Program-made: the position numbers and the translations under genes | The notes under the pieces: generated by a model | Seen by the model: the letters and a program-made list of their open reading frames with translations, nothing else | What the model was told of the DNA's origin: nothing | Databases searched by the model: none | Assembly: GCA_004194705.1 (NCBI GenBank) | Contig: SADC01001204.1 | Location: 2,232,001 to 2,296,000, forward strand | Length of the DNA: 64,000 nt | From: Ditylenchus dipsaci | Lineage: Eukaryota > Nematoda > Chromadorea > Rhabditida > Anguinidae | Direction of reading: 5' to 3' | Shown here: piece by piece, positions 46,901-56,198 of the stretch | Layout: each line of letters opens with the position of its first letter | Numbering within the stretch: position 1 is the stretch's first letter

Positions 46901-49900
46901 AAACCCTAAATTTAACGGGATTCGATTCTAATTACCCCAAACAGGTACCCGACTTGACAATCCTCGAAAATATATAAAGAGTAAAAGTAGCAGTGTTATG
47001 TATCTTTGATAGATAATCACTTTTTTGTAGGATATTTGACGGTGATTGTATCTGTTGTTTAGACATGGGGATTCGTGAAGAAGTTCGTTTTGAAAATATT
47101 AGTCGTAGATTTGATGTTGATTTCTATTCTGAACCTAGAAACTCCTCTACCTCTTATCTAGTCAGTAAAAGAACTACAGAATGTGATCAACTGCCCGATA
47201 TTGCCTGCTTCTATCCATCAACTCGAGTGAACCCACAGTCAGAGTTCATTCCTCAATCAGTCAACGAACTGGCCTTCACATCTGCAGTATTCTCTATCCA
47301 TGTCTTGTCCATCAAATAACTAATTCTAAAGCGGTGGTTGCTCTAGTAGCTGGATGCGAACGTAATGCTCAACTACTTGTCAGATATATTGGCTGTTGAT
47401 CTCCTGCAAATAGACTGTTTTGATTTTCGGCAAGGCAGTGCAAGTGGCTCAAAGGTGGATGCGAAAATTGATGCTGCTTTTAAATAAGGTTTCTGGGGTT
47501 TTACCTTGAAATTTGGGGTCAATACTTCAAATTTTAAATTTCGACACTCTGTAGAGTGTGGGCCTGAATGTGGTCCTGCATTTTTACCCCAATTTTTTTA
47601 TTTTAGATGTTACTTGTCAATAGCTTATTTGAAGCCCTAAATCTTGGCTACTAGATGGTAACAACAGAAAAAACGTTTTAGTGAAGAAAAAAAGTAAAGC
47701 TCTTCCCGCGTTAAAAACACTCCAAATCTCACACTCAGCTGATCAGGTCGACACTGTTATCGACTGTTATCTATTATTATCGAAACTGTCGACCTGATGT
47801 GCTGAGTGTGAGATTTGGAATGTTTTCAACGCGGAAGAGCTGTACTTTTTTTGGGTCTTTTTTACCAAAAAGTATTTAAATTTCATGATAATTTTATTGA
47901 TTATAATAATAATAACACGCTGAGCATTTTGGTATATTTTCTTTCAAAAGTCAACAGTCATAAGCTGGACAGAGTACCCTTCAAATTCCAATACCAGGAA
48001 AACAGCTGGTTCTACCTCTTCTCCTGTAATTTCGGAGTGACTTTTGTTAGACTTTTGTGCTGATTTTTGGCCTATCTTGTAGCTCTTGAATTCATCTACA
48101 AGTATAAAACCAGGCATGGTGTACATAAACGGTCAGAGTACAAAAAATTTTTTCGCGAAAATAAAACAATTTGTGTAAAAATAACTTGATTGTTCTAGAA
48201 AAGTTAGCATTTGGGTGTAAACACTTATGACGTCATTTTGAGAACTTGACTACCTTTTTTTACCTTGCTGGCCAAATTTTTAATTCAGGTATCAGTGTGT
48301 TTACAACATCTAAGAACCATGTTGCCAGGGTTCGCAGATGTAAAAATGGAAAATCAGGATTTTGAACAAAAAAATCTCTAAAAATCAGGATTTTGAACAA
48401 AAAAAGTCTCTAAAAATCAGGTAATTCCTGATTTTTGGCGATCAAAAATCAGGATTTGAATTGAAAAATCAGGAAATTCCTGATAAATCAGGACATCTGC
48501 GAACCCTGCATGTTGCAGCACAGATCAAAAGCTACAAAACCCATTTTCCATATTTTTTTTCTGAAAATCTTAGTGTTGAGCTACAGCCTATTGTTGTGTT
48601 TAGTGTTGAGTTACAGCCTAAAAAATACCTGAAAACCAATCTTTTTTAACTTTTTCATTTTCATTTTTTTGTCCAAAAAAATTCTGTTGATGTGAGTTTC
48701 GTAGCTTTTTTCTGCGCTACAACATTGCACTAAGATGTTTTGGAAACACTAGTTCCTGAATTAAATTTTTACTAGCTAAAAAATTCTATGATAAAAATGC
48801 TGGTCAGCTTCTTAAAATGACCTCACAAGTGCTTAGACCTAAATGCTGACTTTTCTGAAACAATCCAGCTATTTTTCACACAAAAAAACAAAAATTCCTG
48901 TCAAGAAAAAGAGAGTAAGAAAAAATCCCAGCTTGAAATACCGGGTGTCTCAAAAGTTCGAACTCACTTTAAAAGCTTAATTTTCTAAAGAAATATTTTG
49001 ATAGCATCAAACATTTTACACCATTTTGAAGCCCTAACTCCCCTCTTTCAAATGGCATATTGCTTTTAGCTTGATTATTGTGGATAAGTCACCATTTAGG
49101 TCTAAACACTTGTCTGGTCATTTTAAGAAAGTTACCAGCGTTTTTATCACTTTAACTGGTCAAATGTTTTATTGAATTTCGAGCATCACGACAAAATTTC
49201 ATCACCATGTTGTAGCGCAGCTCAAGAGCTACAAAACCCATGTTACAGAATAATTTTTGAAAATCTGAGTGTTGAGATATGTCCTTTTGGAAAAAATCAA
49301 TTTCTTGAAAAATGACCAAAATTCGAAAAATGGCAAAAACTTGCATATCGGTTATTTTTCAAGAAATTGATTTTTTCCAAAAGGACATATCTCAACACTC
49401 AAATTTTTTAAAAATTATTCTGTAACATGGGTTTTGTAGCTCTTGAGCTGCGCTACAACATGGTGATGAAATTTGTCGTGATGCTCGAAATTCATAAAAC
49501 ATTTGACCAGTTAAAGTGATAAAAACGCTGGTAACTTTCTTAAAATGACCAGACAAGTGTTTAGACCTAAATGGTGACTTATCCACAATAATCAAGCTAA
49601 AGGCAATATGCCATTTGAAAGAGGGGAGTTAGGACTTCAAAATGGTGTAAAATGTTTAATGCTATCAAAAATATTTCTTTAGAAATTAAGCTTTTGAAAG
49701 TGAGTTCGAACTTTTGAGACACCCTAAGAGAAAACCAAAAAGTTATAGCCGTTTCAAAACCAGAAATTTCTCGGACCACCCTGTATTTAGAACAAAATAG
49801 GCTCAAATTGTTTTACCCCTGCCAATTTGAATTTTGAGCAAAATATTCTTTTACCCCGCCGATTTATTCATTTACCCCGCCAATTTGAATATTACCCCGC

Positions 49901-51410
49901 CAAGTCAATTTTCAGTCAAATACTGCAGTAAATTTTGCGGGAATTCAAATTTTTCAGTCAAAAATGACTTAGATCGCTCAAAATCCCACCCCAGAGTGGC
50001 AGACGGTCCTGAAAGTTGGTTTTTTTGGGGGTTTACTAAAGGGGGAGTAAACTTTTTCCGAAAATTCGATTGAGCGAATCAGATTTCCAGTCAGATGGGC
50101 TAAATAGCTCAGAATTTCACCTTGGACCATTCTTAACCACCTCAAACCAACCTAAACCATTTTAAACTGCTCCAAACCAGTATTTTACTACCCTAAATCG
50201 GTGCTCAGGACCTTCATCGCTCAGTACTCCACCCTAAACCCCTCAAAACCACCCTGAACCTGAAATTCTGAGCGATTTAGCTCATCTGACTGGAAATCTG
50301 ATTCGCTCAATCGAATTTTCGGAAAAAGTTTACTCCCCCTTCAGTAAACCCCCAAAAAAACCACTTTCAGGACCGTCTGGCCACTCTGGGGTGGGATTTT
50401 GAGCGATCTAAGTCATTTTGACTGAAAAATTTGAATTCCCGTAAAATTTACTGCAGTATTCGACTGAAAATTTAAATTTGGCGGGGTAATATTCAAATTC
50501 GGCGGGGTAAATGAATAAATTAGCGGGGTAAAAGAATTTTTGCTCAAAATTCAAATTTGGCGGAGTAAAAAATTAATTTGGCGGGTAAAAGAATAATTTG
50601 GCGGGTGAAAGTACTTACAGCCAACAAATATACGGTAAAAACAATAAATATTTAGTATCAAAGTGTATAACAATGGGCTGCTTACTGCTCAAGTATAAAG
50701 CGTCTTATCAGCTATTTTCTAAATTGACTTTTTGTCTAATTGATCTTGTTTGTGCACTTTATTCTTTTCACTGGTCAAAAGTTTTAAATATGCAAACATA
50801 GTAAGTCTTAATGTATAGAAATTTTAAAGCGTCAAAGAAAAACAATATTTTAGAAAATCGTGTAGCTAAGACGTGCATCATCTCTGGCTTTTGCTTTAAC
50901 ATTTTCCCAAGCATAATCAGCTTAGTCGGGCAATTTGTTAGTTGAAATCTTATAAACTTATTAATATGAAAATCGAAAATTTCAGATAACGGGTGAATCT
51001 TCATCCAATTACTTGGGCCAATATGTCACAATGTCCTGCATGGTAGATGCGGCTTGTTGTAGCATTGTTTTCACTTATACTTTCATTAAAAAACAATAGA
51101 GTAGCCATTTATTTTTCAAAAATAGTTTTTAATCTTTTTAGTTGCTATGAAGTTAATATGAAACTTTGATTGCTTTAAAACTTTCTTAAAAAGTTGTCAC
51201 TATAAATAAAATATCTTGGGTATATTGTTTTTATATGGTGACGGTCAATTCGTCAGCCGGTGAATTTGTCACCGGATTTTAACTAGACGATATTAATCGA
51301 AACAAACTGTATGAATCTTTAATGCTTTTGTTTTTTAGGTCAGCTTATCTTCGAATGGACTGAAAGATATTGCGCGAATTATAAAAAAAGCAAGAAAAAA
51401 GCATCTATGA
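37948..51410 (+). CDS. nematode seven-transmembrane chemoreceptor-like protein (GPCR-A)
   Basis: Paralogue of the minus-strand receptor at 15652-19013; ligand unknown. Exons: 37948-38185 (TM1-2), 38220-38467 (TM3 with IDRCLAFKLP, then TM4 and LPLQLDK), 39918-40060 (outer loop, TM5, third inner loop ending EKEQKLYWI), 50854-50936 (TM6, starts NRVAKTC, with Pro), 50986-51100 (TM7) and 51339-51410 (basic tail ending KKARKKHL and a stop). Phases run 1, 1, 1, 0, 0; exon 1 is 238 nt, as in the paralogue. Corrected length is about 299 residues. Three exons need one-base changes: an extra T in T7 at 38429-38435, an extra T in TTT at 39985-39987, and one A fewer in A6 at 51088-51093. Linking exons 3 and 4 across a 10.8 kb intron rests on matching phase and on exon 4 aligning with paralogue exon 4; I rate that join less certain than the exons. 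Confidence 0.72.
39354..40176. mobile_element. TATAACG-type ends bracketing a GPCR-A exon
   Basis: CAATCAAACCTCGATATAAA at 39354 and TATATCGAGGTTTGACTG ending at 40176 face each other like the two ends of one element, each followed inward by repeated ACGTTATATCGAGG units. Receptor exon 3 (39918-40060) and a separate MITE (39713-39864) lie between them. Whether these are two solo ends or one composite is unresolved. Confidence 0.55.
39713..39864. mobile_element. TATAACG-type MITE (CAACACC variant)
   Basis: Starts CAGTAGAAACTGGATACAAC after TA and ends GTTGTATCCAGGTTTGACTG before TA. It lies in the intron before GPCR-A exon 3. Confidence 0.8.
40240..40411 (+). other. coding-like stretch cut by a MITE
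   Basis: From an ATG at 40240 about 57 codons read open (MPIKSPILTPVPDAVF at the start) up to the insertion at 40412-40841. Codon-like composition and a TTTTCAG acceptor at 40213-40219 suggest an exon. Without the insertion the frame ends at once in TGA, so it might be a C-terminus. Product unknown. Confidence 0.3.
40412..40841. mobile_element. hAT-like MITE with GGAACCGGAAT repeats
   Basis: Ends TAGAAATGGCTC and GGGCCAACTCTA are imperfect inverted repeats, and TGGTTAT flanks both sides (40405-40411 and 40842-40848). The interior is many AACCGGAACCGGAATTT variants. Confidence 0.65.
41307..41921. mobile_element. CATAGTGACCAC element with GGACGGCG repeats
   Basis: Perfect 12-bp ends CATAGTGACCAC and GTGGTCACTATG. 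The subterminal regions are GGACGGCCGG-type repeats. A TATAACG-type MITE sits inside at 41602-41778. Confidence 0.8.
41602..41778. mobile_element. TATAACG-type MITE (TATAAGCT variant), copy 1 of 2
   Basis: CAGTCAAACTTCTCTATAAG to CTTTATA..GAAGTTCGACTG, TA on both sides. Together with about 50 bp of left flank it is duplicated at 42223-42456. Confidence 0.85.
42280..42456. mobile_element. TATAACG-type MITE (TATAAGCT variant), copy 2 of 2
   Basis: Same 177-bp length and apparently identical sequence to 41602-41778; the shared left flank (GGTTCCCCTAAGGTTAGTA) shows the copies arose by duplication of DNA already containing the insertion rather than by two insertions. Confidence 0.85.
43017..43245 (+). 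pseudogene. terminal exon of unknown gene with an in-frame stop
   Basis: After a CTTCTTTTAG acceptor the frame reads ARMNPAEVFRQSRHPEIEKF and on, meets TAA at 43111-43113 after LARQY, then stays clearly coding-like in the same frame (MEFLRAVQHQLAKFPFVG) to a TAG at 43243-43245. AATAAA follows at 43273. Either the protein ends at 43113, or this is a decayed or mis-called longer exon. Family not recognised and no upstream exon found. It lies in the 10.8 kb GPCR-A intron. Confidence 0.4.
43450..44465. mobile_element. about 1-kb element with TTTCGCCGACAATTA-repeat arms
   Basis: GGGTACATGACAATATTTCG at the left mirrors CGAAATATTGTCCGGTACC at the right; both arms are variants of ATTATTTCGCCGACA. 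Its GGGTAC end resembles the element at 9857-10708. A CCGTATTT MITE is nested at 43761-43921. On the minus strand at about 43933-44064 a stretch reads KYLLADERIKRLVTQSVNNW, perhaps from a MULE-like protein; this is tentative. Confidence 0.65.
43761..43921. mobile_element. CCGTATTTATTCTAATA-family MITE
   Basis: Ends CCGTATTTATTCTAATAGAA and TATTAGCATAAATACGG, flanked by TA, internal GGTGCTCTATTAG repeats. Nested in the 43450-44465 element. Confidence 0.85.
44775..44824. repeat. duplicated exon/intron junction of the neighbouring gene
   Basis: About 45 bp here (ACTTACAGACAGTGAAGTAC onward) repeats the first-exon end and donor of the gene at 44849-45399 (45249-45293), almost base for base. It sits just beyond that gene's 3' end. 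Confidence 0.75.
44849..45399 (-). CDS. single-pass membrane protein with Ser/Thr-rich repeats
   Basis: No family recognised. Two minus-strand exons, 45399-45267 and 45210-44849, join across a 56-nt GT-AG intron (GTAAGT...TTTTCAG) to a complete frame of 164 residues. The N-terminus is acidic (MEDEEGGDGEAKPF), then one strong transmembrane helix (LVIAGILAVVIVGAIIGVVL), so probably type II with the C-terminus outside. The outer part is rich in Thr, Ser, Asp, Asn and Gly in a degenerate repeat of about 12 residues (units like SDSTADPSENT), suggesting a mucin-like glycosylated stalk, then a Cys-containing end (KCACL, CKSHCCV). A poly(A) signal (AATAAA on the minus strand) lies near 44842-44837. 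GC content is clearly higher than the surroundings. It lies within the 10.8 kb GPCR-A intron. Among the cleanest gene models in the window. Confidence 0.8.
45782..45870 (+). CDS. orphan C-terminal exon, Ser/Thr-rich tail
   Basis: After a TTTGCCAG acceptor the frame (two bases, then codons) reads EANGSSNTPVEMVVHKKTST and ends TLSVGA at a TAA. It looks like a cytoplasmic or secreted protein tail with coding-like composition. No upstream exon with matching phase was identified, so the gene is unknown. Confidence 0.4.
46474..46658. mobile_element. TATAACG-type MITE with paralogous empty site
   Basis: CAGTCGAACTCCGATATAAG to CTTATATCGGAGTTCGACTG, flanked by TA. The flanks match 31078-31300 continuously with a single TA at the insertion point, proving both the element borders and the TA duplication. 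Confidence 0.93.
47031..47319 (+). CDS. orphan terminal exon, unknown protein
   Basis: From a TTTTTTGTAG acceptor, one base then 95 codons to a stop, with coding-like composition. Starts IFDGDCICCLDMGIREEVRF and continues with a polar, evenly mixed sequence (SRRFDVDFYSEPRNSSTSYL). Cys cluster DCICC near the start. An ATG at 47065 could alternatively be the start. It lies in the GPCR-A intron on the same strand as that receptor; relation to it or to the exon at 45782 is unknown. Confidence 0.45.
47693..47849. repeat. short perfect foldback
   Basis: GTAAAGCTCTTCCCGCGTT at the left mirrors AACGCGGAAGAGCTGTAC at the right; inner arms include CTCACACTCAGC and GTCGACCTGA. Confidence 0.75.
48326..48508. 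mobile_element. hAT-like MITE with exact 8-bp duplication
   Basis: Ends CAGGGTTCGCAGATG and CATCTGCGAACCCTG; CATGTTGC at 48318-48325 repeats at 48509-48516. Internal AAAATCAGGATTTTGAAC repeats. Confidence 0.9.
48943..49724. mobile_element. 782-bp near-perfect foldback, GGGTGTCTCAAAAG ends
   Basis: GGGTGTCTCAAAAGTTCGAA at the left mirrors TTCGAACTTTTGAGACACCC at the right; arms of about 350 bp around a loop near 49330. The TIR resembles mariner-type ends. Confidence 0.9.
49799..50607. mobile_element. 809-bp foldback with ACCCCGCC repeats
   Basis: Arms rich in TTTACCCCGCCAATTTGAAT and its complement, with long mirrored inner arms around about 50190 (GACCGTCTGGCCACTCTGGG-type text). It ends about 250 nt before GPCR-A exon 4. 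Confidence 0.85.
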
Positions 51411-52079
51411 GTCTGCCCCAACTTCTTCTAGGTAATTTCCCCTTTTGTTTTCATTGTTATTTTCATTGGTTTCGGTTAACCACGGAGTTTTGCTGGAGCA
51501 TCCTACGTAAACTAAGACTAAACAGAAGCCAAAAAACAACAGAGAAACTAAGGCAAAAAACTATCGGCTTATAGAATAGGGGCCTATTGACACTTGTTCA
51601 TTTTATGGGTCAGCAGGAGAATCAGCCAAAGAGAAAATCCAGTCGGAGGCAGAGAATTCTAGTTTGCATTATGTGCTGTCCTTTTTTGTGCTTTCGTGCC
51701 TTTTTCTTCAAAAATGGTCAAAATGTTCTTTTTTCTACCCAAATGTCCTTTTTCTGAAAAAAATCTGAGAGCCCTGTGAAACAGCCGAAAAAAATCTCAT
51801 AAAACGAGAACTTTTAATCAAATAGTTCGGTTTGGATTGGCAGAGAAAAAACTTCAAAAATTCTAAAAGGTGTTCCAAATAAGGCACAAATATTCAAATG
51901 AAGTGAAGAAAGCCCTGCCCAAAAGTCATTCATATTCTAAAGATAAATTATAAAAAATTTCATGCAACAAATGACTTATCAGCGGCATAGTAAATAGCAT
52001 TCAAACTTATTGCATTTTTTAACCGTGATTTGATTATTTATTTGTTGATATTATATCGGATTGATTGTCCAGAGAAAAA
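51411..52079. other. no gene recognised; MITE fragment
   Basis: Downstream of GPCR-A. Contains a fragment of the AAGGACATTT family ending GAGAGCCCTG near 51777; no exon or RNA support. Confidence 0.4.
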
Positions 52080-52156
52080 TGGGGGTGGCTGGAATTCAAC
52101 CAGCTCTTTCGGATTACCGGGCCAACATGCTTCCCTTACACCACGCTTCCACCCTC
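52080..52156 (-). tRNA. tRNA-like sequence, probably degenerate
   Basis: On the minus strand a GTGGTGTAAGGGAAGC segment resembles a D arm, a GCTGG-TTGAATT-CCAGC arm is a perfect 5-bp T arm with a 7-base loop, and the ends pair over six of seven acceptor positions. The anticodon arm is poor: stem TTGG/CCGA with a loop lacking U33, so no amino acid can be given. Either a tRNA pseudogene or a tRNA-derived repeat. Confidence 0.45.
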
Positions 52157-52477
52157 CGGACAAATCCTGGGGAAAGCCTAAGAAAAGGAGACACGACAGT
52201 TGAAAATGTGGAAATAAAATGTAGAAATAATAATCACAGCTTCGAAAAATCAAATTTATTCTGTATTGTGATTTTCTGCTACAGGCTAACTGAGTGTTTA
52301 CTTTATTTAGAATAAAATTTATTTAGAAAAACATTATGCAATAAAATGCCTTAAGAACTAAAGTTTAGTTTCTTTTTTTTTTTTAAATTTTTTTGTAAAA
52401 AATAATACAGTATACAATATAACAAAAGTTATTTGAAATGCAAGCAATTGTTTCTGAAAATGTAAATTTTTGTTTTT

Positions 52478-54752
52478 TTAACCAGCTCTTGCACGAGCAG
52501 CCGCTGCTTCGGCTTCAGCAATGGCGGCTGCTGATTTTGCTCTTGCCTCAGCGACATTAGCTGCTGATTTAGCTTTAGCTTCAGCTGCATTTGCGATTGC
52601 TCTGGCTGCAGCAGCTGCGGCTGCCGCTTTGGCCTGGCTCTGGCTTCGTTTGCTGCTGCCTGAAAAATTGCTTTGTTTACTCTTAAAAATCGAAACATTT
52701 TGTTCAAATACAGTCAAAACTCGGTATAATGACATTCGATATAAGGACAGCTCGTTACAAGGACAGCGTTTAGTCGATCCCTTGAGTGACCTTATAACGA
52801 GTTTTTACTGTATTCTAAACTTTCTAACCAAAAAATAGTAAGCCAAACGACATAGAAATTTTGACCCTAGTAGCGAATGACACACAATTTACCATCGACT
52901 TATTTGCTACTAGCGCCGCGATTTCTAAGTCATGGGCCATGACTCATGGCTAGTTTTCTTAATTAAAAAAATAATAATCTACCCGGCTTTTGGCAGCATT
53001 TGAAGCAGCTAAAGCTTTTGCACGTGCAGCAGCTGCGGCGGCTTCTGCTTTGGCCCGCTCGGCAGCTGCAATAGCTCTGGCTCGATTAGCTGCAGGAGAT
53101 TGGCGTCTAACACGAGCACTTATTGAATGAGTATCGTCTGAGCCATCATGGAAGTATCCGCTTTTTCAGCCTAAAACTTGAAAAAAATTGAGATATTTCT
53201 TATTAAAAACAAGGAAAAAATTTAAAAGAGAGTTCTGTAATTTTATAGTTTCAGCAAGGCCACCTCGACCCCTCAAAAAATTGAAAATTAAATGTTTGAG
53301 CTCAAATGGAAGCCTACGATGTGCTGAGTACGATAACACAAATTCGAGCAATTTTCTCACTAGTTCGCCGAGCAGTGGCCTCTTGAAGTTTCGTACTCAG
53401 AAAAACCAGTTCATTTTTCATAGTGATCAATACTTAAAGAAAATATGGTGATGTACACTTGTTTAAAAATTTATTCGACGCAGAACAAGCTGCTCTTTCT
53501 AACGAGTACGAAAATTCCATAATCTGTTATAAATTTTGGCGTAAAAAGTGTGTTTTTTTAAATTTATTATTTTACGAACACCAATTTTTGGCGTGAAAAC
53601 AGCCATAAAAATCGGAAATCGGCGTGTACCCTGCTTAATTTCAGTGCATTCAAAAAAATTTCCTGAGGCACCATTCTTGGGAAAAATTCTGAAAAAATTG
53701 GGGGAGTGAGACAAAAAGGCCTTTGAAGTTGGCTGATTTGCTTCTAGATCTATTTTTAGAAGTATACTTTGAATGTCATCTTTCAAATTTTTCTCATAAC
53801 AATGAATATTTAATTTACAAATTATTGACTTGTTTGAAAGTTTATTGTCCTGAGAGAATTTGAAATATGACATTCAAATTGCACCTCTAAGAGTAGTTTT
53901 AGAAGCAAATCAGATACGCTGATCACGAATACGGTGTCAGAATTTCAGGTTCGCCTAGTAAACTTTTTATTTTTTTTTACGCCAAAAACCTTATAACGAG
54001 TTTTACTGTATTCTAAACTTCAAACCAAAAAATAGTAAGCCACTCTTTTATTAGGACAACTAGCAAACTTCAAATGCCTTTTTCGTCTTACCTTCCTTAA
54101 TTTTTGTTTTTCTTTTTCTTCTGCCAGAAAGGTGCCTTCTGAAATGCTCTTTCTAATGCACTAAAATTCAGAAGGATGCACGCTGATTTCTGATTTTTAT
54201 GGCGGTTTTTACGCCGAAAATCGGTGTTCGAAAAATGCTGATGTTTTGAAAAAGTCACTTTTTAGCCAAAATTCATTGCACACTATGATTTTTTGTACTT
54301 ATCACAAAAAGCAACTCTTTCTGCGTCGAATAAACTTTTAAATGAATGTACATCATCATTTTTCACTGAGTATAAAATGTTTTAAGAAATGTACTGGTTT
54401 TTTCTGAGTACCAAGCTTCGTGAGGCCACAGCACGCCAAATTAGTGAGAAAAATTGGTCGAATTTGGTGTTATCGTACTTTGCACATCGCAGGCTTTCAT
54501 TGAGCCCAAACATTTAATTTCCAATTTTTTGAGGGCTCTGACCAAACTACAAAATTACAGAACTTTTTTTTAAGTCTTTAAAATATATTTTTTTATATTG
54601 AGAAAGAGAACCTCTGAATAGTAGATAGCTGGCTCTATTTCTCTTTTTACCAAAGAAATTTTTTTCAAGTTTTTGAAGTGTTCTGATGGAGACCAAGATA
54701 TGCACAAAGGTACGAAAATAGCTAATAAGAATAAACATGTGGTCTGAGTCAT
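52478..54752 (-). CDS. secreted alanine-rich helical protein
   Basis: No family recognised. Three minus-strand exons in phase 0: 54752-54651, 53170-52983 and 52659-52478. Exon 1 is a classical signal peptide (MTQTTCLFLLAIFVPLCISW) plus about 14 residues. Exon 2 has a polar linker (HDGSDDTHS), a basic RVRRQ that could be a processing site, then Ala/Arg/Glu-rich sequence (RARAIAAAERAKAEAAAAAA). Exon 3 continues it to ARAG and a stop. Almost all residues after the linker are A, R, K, E, S or N, as in long amphipathic alpha-helices. As written, exons 2 and 3 each need one extra base (A5 run at 53162-53166 on the complementary strand; the GGCC at about 52631-52634); with these, both exons become multiples of three. 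Corrected length is about 157 residues. Intron 1 is filled by a foldback. A role as a secreted effector or structural protein is speculation. Confidence 0.6.
52711..52810. mobile_element. 100-bp TATAACG-type MITE in an intron
   Basis: CAGTCAAAACTCGGTATAAT to TTATAACGAGTTTTTACTG, TA flanks. It lies in intron 2 of the alanine-rich gene; its right end plus flank is duplicated at about 53994-54045. Confidence 0.8.
53180..54560. repeat. large imperfect foldback filling an intron
   Basis: Text at 53270-53400 (AATGTTTGAGCTCAA, GATGTGCTGAGTACGATAAC) is mirrored at about 54415-54535, and TTTATTCGACGCAGAA at about 53470 is mirrored near 54325. It makes up most of intron 1 of the alanine-rich gene. Confidence 0.7.
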
Positions 54753-55446
54753 TTCTGAAAATTTAATAAATAATTAAGAGCGAAAACAAGTAATATGAAT
54801 TCTCTGGAAAATTTGATTTGAAAAGGTCCATTTAATCTGTTTATAAACAAGCTTTAACGGGAAATTACAAACTACATATAATAAGATAAAGAAAGCAACG
54901 CCATTCATTAGAAGGCGGATTTACAGATTGTGCATATTGTGCATTGTTTATCGTTTTGTTTCTTTTATCGACGCAGCAAATCAAAGACACACAGCAATTT
55001 ATGGTAAAGACAATGAAATAAATATTCAAAATGAATGACTTGCATGAACCTGCAAAATTAAGAAGAATAAATAGAATAAAGAAACAAAACATTTTAATTT
55101 GCAAAGACGACGGTTTTAATGGAGGATAAAGTACTCTCAAAATGCTTAGATCTTCGCTGTTTGATTCTTATGGAAGTTGAAATTTGTATGGAATGAGAAA
55201 TAAGGTGTTTAAAATTTTTTAGAAAAGAAATCAGGGGTACACCAGGTCTTACAAACGTCCTTTATTAGAAGATTTGTCGTTTTTGGGACTCAAATCTTCA
55301 GAATTTTCGAAATTTTACGTCAAAATCTATATTTTCAGTACTCAAAACCCAATAAGCACTGGATAAAATGGCACTTTTTGACCAAATGTCGTTTGGTTCA
55401 TAAAAATGTCCTTTATTTTAAAATTTAGAGTTGGAAGCCCTAGGGT

Positions 55447-55957
55447 CATAGTTGGATCGCCGCCGCCGCCCCCGGCGGCGGAGGTACCGGTGGCTCAAAA
55501 TAAGGTCGGTGGCGGTGGCGGTGCGGCGGAGTAATTAGGCGGCGGCGGCGGGGCGGCGGTGGTAGCAGCGATGCTTTTCTTGGTACCTGTAATCCATGGA
55601 CTTCTGGAAGTCCAGAATGAGGTAAAAAGCATATTGATTTTGTACATTTTACAGTACAGCTTGACTTACTAGACATATACTACGATTTCTCAGACTCCAG
55701 AGGACCAATTTCTAAGTAGCAAAACAATGCTTGTTTTAAATGGTCATCTTATGAATATGATAAAATGACATAATTTAGAATTTTACTGTTCTCTTACAAA
55801 ATATTATCTATGACGAACATAAATTTAACAGAAATTTTTTTTGACAGTGAAGCATTAGCTGGCGCGGCGAAATATAAGTGCCGCGGCGGTGGCGGCGATG
55901 GTGTTGGCGACGCCACCGGCGGTGGCGGCGGTGGTTTTTAGAAGGCGTCCAACTATG
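55447..55957. mobile_element. CATAGTTGGA element with GGC-repeat arms
   Basis: CATAGTTGGA and TCCAACTATG are perfect ends; both subterminal regions are GGCGGTGGC/CCGCCGCC runs, the most GC-rich stretches nearby. Open frames in them are repeat artefacts. Confidence 0.75.
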
Positions 55958-56198
55958 CCTGGGGTACACCCAAAAAATATGCCTTGGTCCCCAGTTGTTT
56001 TTCGGCGATTTTTTTATCTTAAATTATTGTTATTTTTTAGGCTTTTTCAGGCTCAGGCTAGGATAGGCTAGCTTATGCTAGAACGCACCCAAACATGTTT
56101 GAGTTCGTCCTAACAGGCCTAGATGGCCTACTCTTGCCTAGGCCTAGCTTGAGGATTAAAGCAAAAAATTTTACTTTTTCATACCAAATTTTTCTTTC

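Noticed and set aside
50673..50800. Hydrophobic ORF (LTFCLIDLVCALYSFHW) as an extra exon of GPCR-A
   Set aside because: Its phase does not fit the next exon and the paralogue needs no such exon; exon 3 joins exon 4 directly in phase.
53166..53360. Minus-strand 64-codon ORF as an exon of the alanine-rich gene
   Set aside because: It belongs to the arm of a large foldback and is mirrored at about 54400-54560.
54865..55140. Second signal-peptide-like minus-strand ORF (MFCFFILFILLNFAGSC)
   Set aside because: A hydrophobic start is present but the rest is AT-rich low-complexity text with no good donor; the start at 54752 fits the downstream exons better.
55446..56071. Arg/Gly/Pro-rich open frames on both strands
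   Set aside because: They lie in GGC/CCG repeat arms of a transposon and appear in several frames at once.
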